A stretch of DNA of 7,937 bases from Nitrospiraceae bacterium. Its GTDB lineage: Bacteria > Nitrospirota > Nitrospiria > Nitrospirales > Nitrospiraceae. Below the pieces are notes generated by a model. That model was not told the origin of the DNA, did no database searches, and saw nothing but the letters and a program-made list of their open reading frames with translations. A program made the position numbers and the translations under genes. The number at the start of each line of letters is the position of its first letter. Position 1 is the first letter of the stretch. Location of the stretch: the NCBI GenBank assembly GCA_014534095.1, contig JACVSD010000076.1:1-7937 (forward strand), in the 5' to 3' direction. Shown here piece after piece: positions 1-5,984 of this stretch.

Positions 1-256
1 AGACATGCGGCGGACCGGCTTCTACGAAGCTCTAAACGGTTTCTTGGCTACTGTGAATAGCATTTGAGAATGGTCCAGGAAGAGATGTTGTCGCTTATCC
101 AGCTATGACCGGCGACTTGACGAACTGTTCGCAAACATTCACTTGAATGCGGTATCTGCTGGTGGTGCGGAGCACAAGGCATAAAGTACCAGCATGGAAC
201 ACAGGTAAAGCATCCCGCGAGTTCAAAGAAGCGGCGAGAATATGCCTGCTGTCTTG
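1..256. other. left-edge region with no convincing gene
   Basis: No reading frame here has a credible start, ribosome-binding site or recognisable protein. On the plus strand, frame 2 is open from the left edge to a TGA at 65-67 and has a more gene-like third-base composition than its neighbours, so it could be the last 21 codons of a gene entering from the left; this cannot be shown. On the minus strand a TTG-initiated frame at 48-260 contains the string LRTVRQVAGHSWIS, which faintly recalls the end of tyrosine recombinases, but the catalytic tyrosine context is missing. Confidence 0.4.
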
Positions 257-622
257 TCAAATGCGGCGCGACGGATTGTGCGATGATTGTGGCGGTACGC
301 CTTGGTCCAGCATCGATAAAAAGTCTTCAGTGCCTTCAGGCCCAGTGACTTCTAAGAACAGCGACCCATCGCCCGGTTCGACGATCAGGACGAAGCGCAA
401 GAAGGGACAACAACGATGCTCTGCTTCAATGACCGCCGCAGCCTGCTGCACCGTGCCCTGTTGGGCATCAAGCCTCCAGCGAAAGCCACCGGGAATATGC
501 TCTTTCTCAACGGCGTTTCTTAGGAGACCGGGCAGAAGTCCTTCACGGGATGCCTCTAGCTCCATGGGAGTCAGAGAGCACGCTATAGGCAGATCACGCC
601 GCGTCTCGCTTTGCAGTGTCAT
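257..622 (-). CDS. small conserved protein of unknown function with a CC-P-F motif
   Basis: This 121-residue protein is probably cytoplasmic: it has no signal peptide or membrane segment. It has a cysteine at residue 15 in ACSLTPMEL, a leucine-rich stretch (GLLPGLL, 28-34), the strongest motif AEHRCCPFLRF (67-77, cysteines 71 and 72), then VEPGDG and TGPEGTEDFL (93-102). I remember small proteins with this same order (a CxLTxxEL opening, ERxCCPFLxF core and TGPxGTxxFL end) as a recurrent uncharacterised family in several phyla, which is why I call it real. The paired cysteines could bind metal or be redox active, but that is inference. The ATG at 622 has AGGA three bases upstream. The gene lies 118 bases downstream of the pyruvate kinase gene on the same strand, so co-transcription is possible but not shown. 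The last 12 residues are polar and probably disordered. Confidence 0.75.
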   Translation of the reverse strand: MTLQSETRRDLPIACSLTPMELEASREGLLPGLLRNAVEKEHIPGGFRWRLDAQQGTVQQAAAVIEAEHRCCPFLRFVLIVEPGDGSLFLEVTGPEGTEDFLSMLDQGVPPQSSHNPSRRI

Positions 623-740
623 TTTCCTGAACGTAACATCTGTCGAAGTGGGTGGGCAACTCGCCTCTGAGGAAGAAGGCCACAGTCGCGTAGGTGGCTG
701 TTGATCCGTGAGCGCGGGAGCTCAGAGTCCCACTCTTTTG

Positions 741-2186
741 CTATGCCTGGTTGGCCCCGGAGGACGTGTCGGACGGGAGGTCGTCCGAAGGAACGTCACG
801 GATCTGAATCGAGTCGACCCGTTGCTGCGCCAAGACGTCCGAGATGATGACGACTTTGTCTCCCACCTGAAACTGTTCCCGATCTTTCAGGATTCGGAAG
901 GCCGTTTGCAGCGTTTTTTCAGGGTCTGAACTGAAATCGATCTTGAATGGAAAGACGCCGCGGTTGAGCATCATAGTCCGTCGGGGCTGGCTCATGTTGG
1001 TAAAGGCGTAGATGTTGGTCGAGAAGGGGCGGCAGTTCGCAACGAGATCGGCCATCAGTCCGCGTCTGGTGATGACGACGATGCCTTTCGCCTTGACCCC
1101 CTCGGCCAGTTGAACGGCCGCCGCGGCCAATTGCTGCTTGTTTTCCGCATTGCGCAACTGCGTCGCAAACCGCAATCCGGGTATCGTCTCGGACTTCAGC
1201 GCAATCCTGCGGAGGTATTCGACACACTTGACCGGATACTTGCCCACCGTCGTTTCCCCGGACAGCATGACGGCATCGGCTTCTTCATAGATTGCATTGG
1301 CGACGTCGGTCACCTCGGCGCGCGTCGGGTGCGGATTGTGGATCATGGATTCCAGCAGATGGGTGGCTACGATCACGCGCTTTCCGTACTCGGCGCACAT
1401 CTGCACGATCGTGCGTTGAACATTTGGCAAATCTTCCAAATTGATCTCCACACCCAGATCGCCACGCGCCACCATGATGGCGTCCGATTCCTTGACGATC
1501 TCTTTCAGATTCTTGACCCCTTCCTGGTCCTCGATCTTCGCAACGATCTTTACCTTTCCGACCTTCTCACCCATGAGTGCCTTCAGTTGCTGGATGTCGC
1601 CGGCTTCGCGTACGAAAGACAGCGCGATGAAGTCCACATCTCGCTCCAGACCGAACAGGATGTCCTTGGTGTCTTTTGCCGTAATCGCCGGCAGATTGAC
1701 CCGGATACCCGGGAGGTTGACGTGGCGTTTGCTCTTCAAGAGCCCGCCGTCCAGGACGCGGCACCGCATGAGGCGCTCTGCTTTCTCCAGCACCTCGAAA
1801 TTGATTAACCCGTTGTCCACGGTAATCCGGTCCCCGACGCTGACCGCCTCGTGCAAATCGGCATAGTCGATATGGATGGAGCTCTCCTCCACGTCCATGG
1901 GGCCCCGTGTGGTGACTGACACAATGTCGCCCTGCCGCAAATCGAGGTCGTTCGAGAGGTCCCCGGTGCGGATCGCCGGCCCTTGCGTGTCCAGAAGGAT
2001 GGGGATGGGGAACTTCACTTTCTTGTTCAGGGCCTTGATGTGCTGGATGACTCTCGCATGGGAGTCGTGATCGCCGTGCGACATGTTCAGACGAGCGATG
2101 CTCATCCCGGCTTCGTACAGCGCCTGTAACATCTCGTAGGATTCCGTGGCTGGGCCGATCGTGCAGATGATGCGAGTTTTTTGCAT
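741..2186 (-). CDS. pyk: pyruvate kinase
   Basis: This 481-residue enzyme makes pyruvate and ATP from phosphoenolpyruvate and ADP, the last step of glycolysis, and acts in the cytoplasm. Its length is normal for the family. In order: N-terminal barrel strand CTIGPATES (8-16); substrate and cation-site residues R32, N34 and S36 in ARLNMSHG; LLDTQGPAIRTG (64-75); a B domain at about 76-170; the general-acid lysine K217 in VAKIEDQEG; the metal-binding stretch MVARGDLGVE (238-247); THLLESMI (275-282), PTRAEVTDVANA (287-298) and MLSGET (307-312); and a C-terminal regulatory domain from about 350. Two departures stand out: the usual DTKGPEIR reads DTQGPAIR, and the usual TQMLESMI reads THLLESMI. 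The last 17 residues are a polar Ser/Asp-rich tail. The ATG at 2186 is preceded by an AGGGA motif. A probable promoter overlapped by an inverted repeat lies about 90 bases upstream. Confidence 0.97.
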   Translation of the reverse strand: MQKTRIICTIGPATESYEMLQALYEAGMSIARLNMSHGDHDSHARVIQHIKALNKKVKFPIPILLDTQGPAIRTGDLSNDLDLRQGDIVSVTTRGPMDVEESSIHIDYADLHEAVSVGDRITVDNGLINFEVLEKAERLMRCRVLDGGLLKSKRHVNLPGIRVNLPAITAKDTKDILFGLERDVDFIALSFVREAGDIQQLKALMGEKVGKVKIVAKIEDQEGVKNLKEIVKESDAIMVARGDLGVEINLEDLPNVQRTIVQMCAEYGKRVIVATHLLESMIHNPHPTRAEVTDVANAIYEEADAVMLSGETTVGKYPVKCVEYLRRIALKSETIPGLRFATQLRNAENKQQLAAAAVQLAEGVKAKGIVVITRRGLMADLVANCRPFSTNIYAFTNMSQPRRTMMLNRGVFPFKIDFSSDPEKTLQTAFRILKDREQFQVGDKVVIISDVLAQQRVDSIQIRDVPSDDLPSDTSSGANQA

Positions 2187-2281
2187 GGTGTTCCCTGTGA
2201 TACTGAGTGGTCCCCGCTCGTGGAAAAGAAGCCACAGACTTATGATGACCGAATCCGGCGGGGTACGAGAGGAACCGGGCC

Positions 2282-2310
2282 ATTCTACTTTGTACCGGCG
2301 ACCGAGTCTA
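2282..2310 (-). promoter_or_regulatory. probable housekeeping promoter of pyruvate kinase
   Basis: On the minus strand, TAGACT (2305-2310, four of six matches to TTGACA) is separated by 17 bases from TAGAAT (2282-2287, five of six matches to TATAAT). The expected start would be near 2275, giving a leader of about 90 bases before the pyk ATG. The boxes and spacing are seen directly; promoter activity is inferred. Confidence 0.45.
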
Positions 2311-2318
2311 TCCGGTAC
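2292..2318. promoter_or_regulatory. inverted repeat overlapping the pyruvate kinase promoter
   Basis: GTACCGG (2292-2298) and CCGGTAC (2312-2318) form a perfect 7-base inverted repeat with a 13-base spacer, so the half-site centres are 20 bases apart, about two helical turns. The repeat brackets the proposed -35 box of pyk and ends five bases before its -10 box. It therefore looks like an operator for a dimeric regulator, probably a repressor. A cruciform or chance occurrence cannot be excluded. Confidence 0.4.
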
Positions 2319-2676
2319 GGCATGAAAACATCGGTGTGATGCACATTTTACGTCTTCTTCTCACGTTCTTTGCACATTCAAGGGAGACCCGGTATGGAGG
2401 GCAGTTTTCTTAGAGTAGTGGAAGCGAGATTCCAGTAGTCAGAGGCCCTCAAGTCGGAGCGGTACTCGTCGTTTCGGATCTGCGGCATGGGGAGTATGCC
2501 CCGTCGCGAGCGAACTGGGGCTTGAAGGCAGCCTGCGACCACTGGAGCGCAAGACAACGTGCCCTGAGATGAAGTAAGCAAGGTATCCGCTTTTCCTCTG
2601 CCAGCCATGTCGATTTGGTGGTGCCCTGTACGACTATGGGTATAGAGCCGGCTCAGCGGTTCACTCACCAAACTCC

Positions 2677-2683
2677 AGGAGGG
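2677..2683 (+). promoter_or_regulatory. strong Shine-Dalgarno site deciding the SRPBCC start
   Basis: AGGAGGG lies three bases before the ATG at 2687. The same frame is open back to a TTG at 2615, but that start has no ribosome-binding site and would add 24 residues before the conserved N-terminal strand. The site fixes the start at 2687. Confidence 0.8.
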
Positions 2684-2686
2684 CAT

Positions 2687-3145
2687 ATGGCAGACATCAT
2701 TCATAGAATTGGGATCAGGGCACCGATCTCAAAAGTATATGCCGCGTTATCGACGGTCGAGGGCGTAGCCGGCTGGTGGACACGACACACCACTGGCTTG
2801 TCCAAGATCGGAGGAACGATGGGCGTTCGCTTCCATTCTACGGATGGAAAAGAAATAGGCAGCATGAACATGGAGGTCATCGCGCTCGATCCGAACAAGA
2901 AGGTGCACTGGCGCTTCACCGCTGGGCCGGAAGAATGGGTAGGGACTGACGTAGTATTCAACCTGTCGAAGGATGGAGATTACACAACTGTGCTTTTCGG
3001 CCATAAGCACTGGCGGGACGCAAACGAGTTCACCTCCCATTGCAGCATGAAATGGGCAACATTTTTGTTGAGCCTCAGGGAACTTGTTGAAACCGGTAAA
3101 GGAAAGCCCTCGCCAGACGACTTGAAAATTGATAATTGGAATTAG
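2687..3145 (+). CDS. SRPBCC domain protein (AHSA1-like)
   Basis: This 152-residue protein is a single START/SRPBCC-fold domain with no signal peptide. The N-terminal strand and first helix read HRIGIRAPISKVYAAL (6-21). GWW at 29-31 followed by a glycine-rich turn (GGTMGVRF, 42-49), strands around VHWRF (73-77) and a GTDVVFNL strand (86-93) follow. The closing amphipathic helix is WATFLLSLRELVETGKGKP (123-141). This is the layout of the Aha1 C-terminal-like subgroup of bacterial SRPBCC proteins, which bind small hydrophobic ligands in a cavity; the ligand here is unknown, and the family name does not imply a role with Hsp90. It stands alone on the plus strand between divergent pyk and convergent PilZ genes, so context gives no pathway. 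Its third-base composition looks less GC-biased than pyk or the lipoprotein gene, which may reflect low expression or transfer. Confidence 0.88.
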   Translation: MADIIHRIGIRAPISKVYAALSTVEGVAGWWTRHTTGLSKIGGTMGVRFHSTDGKEIGSMNMEVIALDPNKKVHWRFTAGPEEWVGTDVVFNLSKDGDYTTVLFGHKHWRDANEFTSHCSMKWATFLLSLRELVETGKGKPSPDDLKIDNWN

Positions 3146-3156
3146 AGCAGCGAGAT

Positions 3157-3169
3157 TCTTCAGCGAAGA
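3157..3169 (+). terminator. weak hairpin just after the SRPBCC gene
   Basis: TCTTC (3157-3161), the loop AGC and GAAGA (3165-3169) form a 5-base stem 11 bases after the SRPBCC stop codon. No T-run follows, so it is at best a weak or factor-assisted terminator, or part of a larger structured element reaching to about 3250. Confidence 0.25.
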
Positions 3170-3229
3170 GGTAAGGAGGCGGGGGCAGGCGAACGAGAAA
3201 CGGCCGACGTTGTTTCACGTTGGGGATGA

Positions 3230-3250
3230 CTAATCCTGCCGCGGGATTAG
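3230..3250. repeat. perfect palindromic element between convergent genes
   Basis: CTAATCC (3230-3236) and GGATTAG (3244-3250) are a perfect 7-base inverted repeat around the loop TGCCGCG. It sits in the 205-base gap between the convergent SRPBCC and PilZ genes. No T-run flanks it on either strand, which argues against a classical terminator. It may be the end of a dispersed intergenic repeat: the adjoining stretch (3157-3229) gives a proline- and arginine-rich translation on the minus strand of a kind I associate with repeated intergenic DNA, but I cannot confirm copies. Confidence 0.4.
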
Positions 3251-3317
3251 AATGCTCCATCTCGATAAGTGGAGTGCTCGCTACGCGGCCATAGCGATCC
3301 CTTCATCTCCTTGGTTT

Positions 3318-3343
3318 GGCAGTGAGGCAGCATCGCCTGTGCC
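3318..3343 (-). terminator. possible terminator hairpin after the PilZ gene
   Basis: Reading the plus strand, GGCA (3318-3321) pairs with TGCC (3340-3343) and AGGC (3325-3328) with GCCT (3335-3338), around the loop AGCATC and with an internal GTG/G bulge. It begins eight bases past the PilZ stop codon in the direction of transcription. There is no T-run, so the call is weak. Confidence 0.25.
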
Positions 3344-3350
3344 ATCTCGA

Positions 3351-3740
3351 TTAGGCCGAGTAGTGGTCGCGTTGGAACCGCGTGATGTGGCGGACCAAGA
3401 TGTCTCGGTCCTTGGCCGGCATGCGGATGAAGCGGGCGTGCAGGCGATACGTCCTGGGCGGATAGGGAATGTGATCGAGGCGGAGAACTTCGGCGAAGGC
3501 GTTGAAGAGGCCGTGCTCGGGGAGACGGAACGTGACGACGAGCACATCGCTCGGCTGATAGACCTCGGTGATGGTGACGCCGATGCCGCCGCCGCTCAGG
3601 TTGACTGACTTCTCCACGAACGCGCCCTCCATCTGGTCCGATTCTCGCAGAATGCGGATCGGCAGCGTGACGGTGACGCGATAGTACTCCCGGCGCTCTC
3701 TGGGGGACGGCAGCTGATCCGGGTTGTCGGAAGCCATCAT
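3351..3740 (-). CDS. PilZ domain protein, probable c-di-GMP receptor
   Basis: This 129-residue cytoplasmic protein is essentially one PilZ domain. The two ligand-binding motifs of the family are intact: RxxxR as R17-EYY-R21 (within RERREYYR), and the (D/N)xSxxG motif as N47-L-S49-GG-G52. A barrel strand (DVLVVTFRLP, 65-74), a linker and a C-terminal strand-helix (RLHARFIRM and DILVRHITRF) complete the fold. In known PilZ proteins these residues bind cyclic di-GMP, and single-domain members relay that signal to motility, adhesion or polysaccharide machinery; the partner here is unknown. Two tandem ATGs (3738-3740 and 3735-3737) compete for the start. Neither has a Shine-Dalgarno site, and an extended -10 box ends seven bases before the first. 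It lies 132 bases downstream of the lipoprotein gene on the same strand, but its own promoter suggests separate transcription. Confidence 0.9.
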   Translation of the reverse strand: MMASDNPDQLPSPRERREYYRVTVTLPIRILRESDQMEGAFVEKSVNLSGGGIGVTITEVYQPSDVLVVTFRLPEHGLFNAFAEVLRLDHIPYPPRTYRLHARFIRMPAKDRDILVRHITRFQRDHYSA

Positions 3741-3747
3741 GTGTAGA

Positions 3748-3756
3748 ACTATAGCA
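3748..3756 (-). promoter_or_regulatory. extended -10 promoter of the PilZ gene
   Basis: On the minus strand TGCTATAGT has the extended -10 form TGnTATAGT. No good -35 hexamer is found 16-18 bases upstream, which is typical of extended -10 promoters. Only seven bases (TCTACAC) separate it from the first ATG, so transcription would start at or next to the initiation codon. Confidence 0.5.
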
Positions 3757-3872
3757 AATCCGCATGAAGCGCAGCGGCGTAACCTGGCCCGCCCTGCTTT
3801 GATCCACTTCGGTTGGTTGGGAACCGTGGAGTCTATTGTTCCTCGTGGAGCCGGCCGTCGGCGGTGCCGCGC

Positions 3873-5108
3873 TTAACCGCCCTTTGAAATGGAAATGATG
3901 GGCGTCTTCGCGTTTGAGACGTCGGTCACCGTCATTTGGAAGAGATTAGCGAGCACCGAGAAGCACTCCTGGTTCCAGCTGGGAAGCATGCCGCCCGTGA
4001 CGGGATATTTCCGGATCGCGTAGTGCTGTCCCTCGAACTCGACGGAGAATTCATAGTCGCGCGGGGCTGCGGCGGTTTCTTCGACCTCCAGGACGCGGTC
4101 GGGATTCATCGTGACCGGGCCGGAGCGGGGGTCGGGATCGACATGGAAGCCCGGGTCCTCGGCAATACTGCGGGCCACGAAAGAGATGATCGCATTGAAG
4201 CTCCTCAGCTGAATGACACCCCGCATGGGCCACTCGCCGCCTGGAAAGCCTGGCCGGATGTCGAGAAAGACATGGTCTAACGGATACCGCTGGATGACGT
4301 CGTTGAGCTGGCGGCGCTCTTCATTGGTGAGCGTCCAGGGTTCATAGTTGGTGATAGCCAGACGGCCGATGACTTTGCGGGTGAGGCTCTCGGCTTGGGA
4401 TTTGGATTGCGTGGTCCACCGATAGCCTTTGTCCAGCGCAGCCACGGCTTCGGCCGGTGTCAGCGCACGGTCTATGGCCACCGGAAACTGCTCTTCATAC
4501 GTCATCGGTTCGATAAACAAGGTGTGCGCTTGCTGGAGGGAGGCCAAGTGCAGCAGCGCCTGTCGGAAGGCGATAAACTCCGCGCGACGGCCCGGCGTAT
4601 TGGAGAGCACCTGTTTGGAATCCCGCTCCTGTTCCAGCGTCATGCCTCTGGCCATGAGCTGCAGAATCATATTGATGTCAAATCCTTGATGAGCCAGAAA
4701 ATCGAAGTGCGACTCCTCTAACGAACGCAGAATCCGCTCGGTAAATTCTTCTCCGGAGATGGGAATAATGGTGACCGTCGGATTCTCCGCCACCTGTACG
4801 CCATAGGTGAGATCCACCACGGGGTCCTCGGCGAACGGACCTCGCGCGATGCGGCCCGTCACCCCGGCCGACGTCCGGAAGTCGAAGGTCGCCGCGACAC
4901 TGGAGACGGCAGTGAAATGAACCGGACGATGGTGCCGGGCGCGCGCAATATTGAGTAAGAGCAGCTCAGCTTCGACTCGGCTCACCGTCCGATCGTACTC
5001 GATCACGGCCCGATGCATCGCGATCGGGGAGAGACAGCCGCTCAAGAAAAGCAAACCGGCTCCCGCGATCGTCCAACCTATCCGCATTGCGATGGTGCAG
5101 GCATTCAT
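3873..5108 (-). CDS. outer-membrane lipoprotein of unknown function
   Basis: This 411-residue protein begins with a lipoprotein signal: hydrophobic segment IGWTIAGAGLLFL (10-22) and lipobox LSGC with the lipidated cysteine at 25. Residue +2 is leucine rather than aspartate, which favours the outer membrane. The mature part starts with an amphipathic helix (RAVIEYDRTVSRVEAELLLLNIARARH, 33-59), then HFTAVSSVAATFDFRTSAG (64-82), ENPTVTIIPISGEEFTERIL (108-127), a helical middle, and YEFSVEFEGQHYAIR (352-366) near the C-terminus. I have seen this opening pattern (LLLLNIARAR, then HFTAVSSxxATFDFR) in uncharacterised proteins of several Gram-negative groups, but know no function. The ATG at 5108 has GGAGAG six bases upstream; the internal ATG at residue 8 has none. 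It is divergent from the ECF sigma gene and carries an ECF-type promoter, so it is probably a target of that sigma factor. Confidence 0.88.
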   Translation of the reverse strand: MNACTIAMRIGWTIAGAGLLFLSGCLSPIAMHRAVIEYDRTVSRVEAELLLLNIARARHHRPVHFTAVSSVAATFDFRTSAGVTGRIARGPFAEDPVVDLTYGVQVAENPTVTIIPISGEEFTERILRSLEESHFDFLAHQGFDINMILQLMARGMTLEQERDSKQVLSNTPGRRAEFIAFRQALLHLASLQQAHTLFIEPMTYEEQFPVAIDRALTPAEAVAALDKGYRWTTQSKSQAESLTRKVIGRLAITNYEPWTLTNEERRQLNDVIQRYPLDHVFLDIRPGFPGGEWPMRGVIQLRSFNAIISFVARSIAEDPGFHVDPDPRSGPVTMNPDRVLEVEETAAAPRDYEFSVEFEGQHYAIRKYPVTGGMLPSWNQECFSVLANLFQMTVTDVSNAKTPIISISKGG

Positions 5109-5190
5109 CGGTTTCTCTCCACAGCTATGGGCAGCAAGTTGAAGCGGGTCTTTCGCGATGTGGGGACCCGCCGGTCATCGTTCTCATGTG

Positions 5191-5217
5191 TGTCGTTCCA
5201 CGGCGGCCCACCTTACA
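5191..5217 (-). promoter_or_regulatory. ECF-type promoter of the lipoprotein gene
   Basis: On the minus strand TGTAAG (5212-5217) is followed after exactly 16 bases by CGACA (5191-5195). The expected start near 5185 gives a leader of about 75 bases. The same two blocks at the same spacing occur twice before the exported-protein gene. ECF sigma factors typically use a GTAA-containing -35 and a CG-starting -10 about 16 bases apart. Confidence 0.65.
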
Positions 5218-5240
5218 GTCCATGGCGCAAGCAGACTGCA

Positions 5241-5268
5241 CGTAAGGAGTGTGGTGTTTCGGGCGACT
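5241..5268 (+). promoter_or_regulatory. ECF-type promoter of the sigma/anti-sigma operon
   Basis: CGTAAG (5241-5246) is followed after 17 bases by CGACT (5264-5268). This matches the three minus-strand sites except for the first base of the -35 block and one extra spacer base, which may make it weaker or a chance match. The expected start near 5275 is compatible with either candidate start of the sigma gene. It lies back to back with the lipoprotein promoter, the two -35 blocks being 23 bases apart. Confidence 0.5.
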
Positions 5269-5387
5269 GACTATGAGAACCCAGGGCAGGACTTCCCTGA
5301 GACCGCCGATTTGACGATATGGGAGGCTTTCGCTACCATCTCGCCACATCACAAAGGTTTCAGGGGGCATCTGGGGACGCGGACGCG

Positions 5388-5978
5388 ATGGACTGCAGGC
5401 CACTCTCCGATCCGGAGGCTTGGGTAGAGCAGCACGGAGATTACTTGTTTCGCTGTGCCATGCTTCGCGTCCAGGACCGCGTGCTTGCCGAAGATTTGGT
5501 GCAAGAGACGTTTCTTGCCGCACTCACCGCGCAAGAACGATTCACCGGACAGTCCTCGGAGCGGACTTGGATGGTGGGGATCCTCAAGCATAAGATCATC
5601 GACCGGTTTCGAAAGGACATTCGCGAGCGGCCGGCCGATGATCCGCTCTTAGTGGACGAGACGGAAGACGACGCGTCGTTCGATGAGTCGGGACATTGGA
5701 AGCTGGATCAGACCGCGCCCCTTGATTGGCCCGACCATCCAGGCGCGGTCCTCGAGAGAAAGCAGTTCTGGAGCACGCTTCAACGGTGCGTCGGAACGTT
5801 GCCCCCCACGATGGCCCAGGTCTTCACGTTGCGGGAAGTCGATGAGGTGGAGAGCGGGGCGATTTGCGACATGCTGAAGATCAGCGCATCCAACCTCTGG
5901 GTGCTCCTTCACAGGGCACGGAAGCATTTGCGGCAGTGTCTGGAGGGCCACTTCTTTGGACATCGCGAGGCACATTGA
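5388..5978 (+). CDS. ECF-type RNA polymerase sigma factor
   Basis: This 196-residue protein directs RNA polymerase to a small set of promoters. Region sigma-2 occupies about 10-75 and contains AEDLVQETF (34-42), RF-GQSSERTW (51-61) and GILKHKIIDRFRK (64-76), which cover the core-binding and -10 recognition helices. Region sigma-4 (about 124-186) has LPPTMAQVFTLREVDEVES and the helix-turn-helix ISASNLWVLLHRARKHLR that reads the -35. The linker has the signature SGHW (101-104) and APLDWPDHP, which I associate with the ECF subgroup of TIGR02943 type. There is no extra C-terminal domain. The frame is open back to an ATG at 5319, adding 23 residues without family resemblance; I prefer the ATG at 5388, with GGGGA upstream and family-like length. 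The zinc-finger anti-sigma gene begins six bases after its stop, so the two are one operon. Confidence 0.93.
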   Translation: MDCRPLSDPEAWVEQHGDYLFRCAMLRVQDRVLAEDLVQETFLAALTAQERFTGQSSERTWMVGILKHKIIDRFRKDIRERPADDPLLVDETEDDASFDESGHWKLDQTAPLDWPDHPGAVLERKQFWSTLQRCVGTLPPTMAQVFTLREVDEVESGAICDMLKISASNLWVLLHRARKHLRQCLEGHFFGHREAH

Positions 5979-5984
5979 CGAGCC

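Larger units (their letters stand above)
2187..2686. other. 500-base intergenic region between pyk and the SRPBCC gene
   Basis: The gap between divergent genes contains the pyk promoter and dyad on its left third. The rest (about 2320-2670) shows no credible gene: one minus-strand frame (2378-2704) runs through it but has no family resemblance and overlaps the start of the SRPBCC gene. A short GGCAT/ATGCC dyad near 2483-2500 is too weak to call. A -10-like TATAGA at 2641-2646 lies 40 bases before the SRPBCC start, without a well-spaced -35 box. I saw no tRNA, CRISPR or IS end. Confidence 0.5.

Noticed and set aside
48..260. Minus-strand frame with LRTVRQVAGHSWIS, resembling the end of a tyrosine recombinase
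   Set aside because: It starts at TTG without a ribosome site, lacks the tyrosine and the upstream arginine box, and nothing else in the region points to an integrase; probably chance.
147..704. Plus-strand 185-codon open frame
   Set aside because: It runs antisense over the 121-residue conserved protein, with a low-complexity translation and no ribosome site.
724..739. AGAGT-CCC-ACTCT followed by TTT on the plus strand near the pyk stop
   Set aside because: The stem is only five bases and the T-run is on the wrong strand to end pyk transcription.
1110..1808. Long plus-strand open frame inside pyruvate kinase
   Set aside because: It is antisense to a highly conserved enzyme and its composition is explained by the codon bias of pyk.
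2378..2704. Minus-strand 108-codon open frame in the pyk/SRPBCC gap
   Set aside because: No family resemblance, irregular composition, and it overlaps the well-supported start of the SRPBCC gene.
3075..3260. Minus-strand 61-codon proline-rich frame
   Set aside because: It overlaps the end of the SRPBCC gene, has no ribosome site, and looks like translated intergenic sequence; treated as possible repeat DNA instead.
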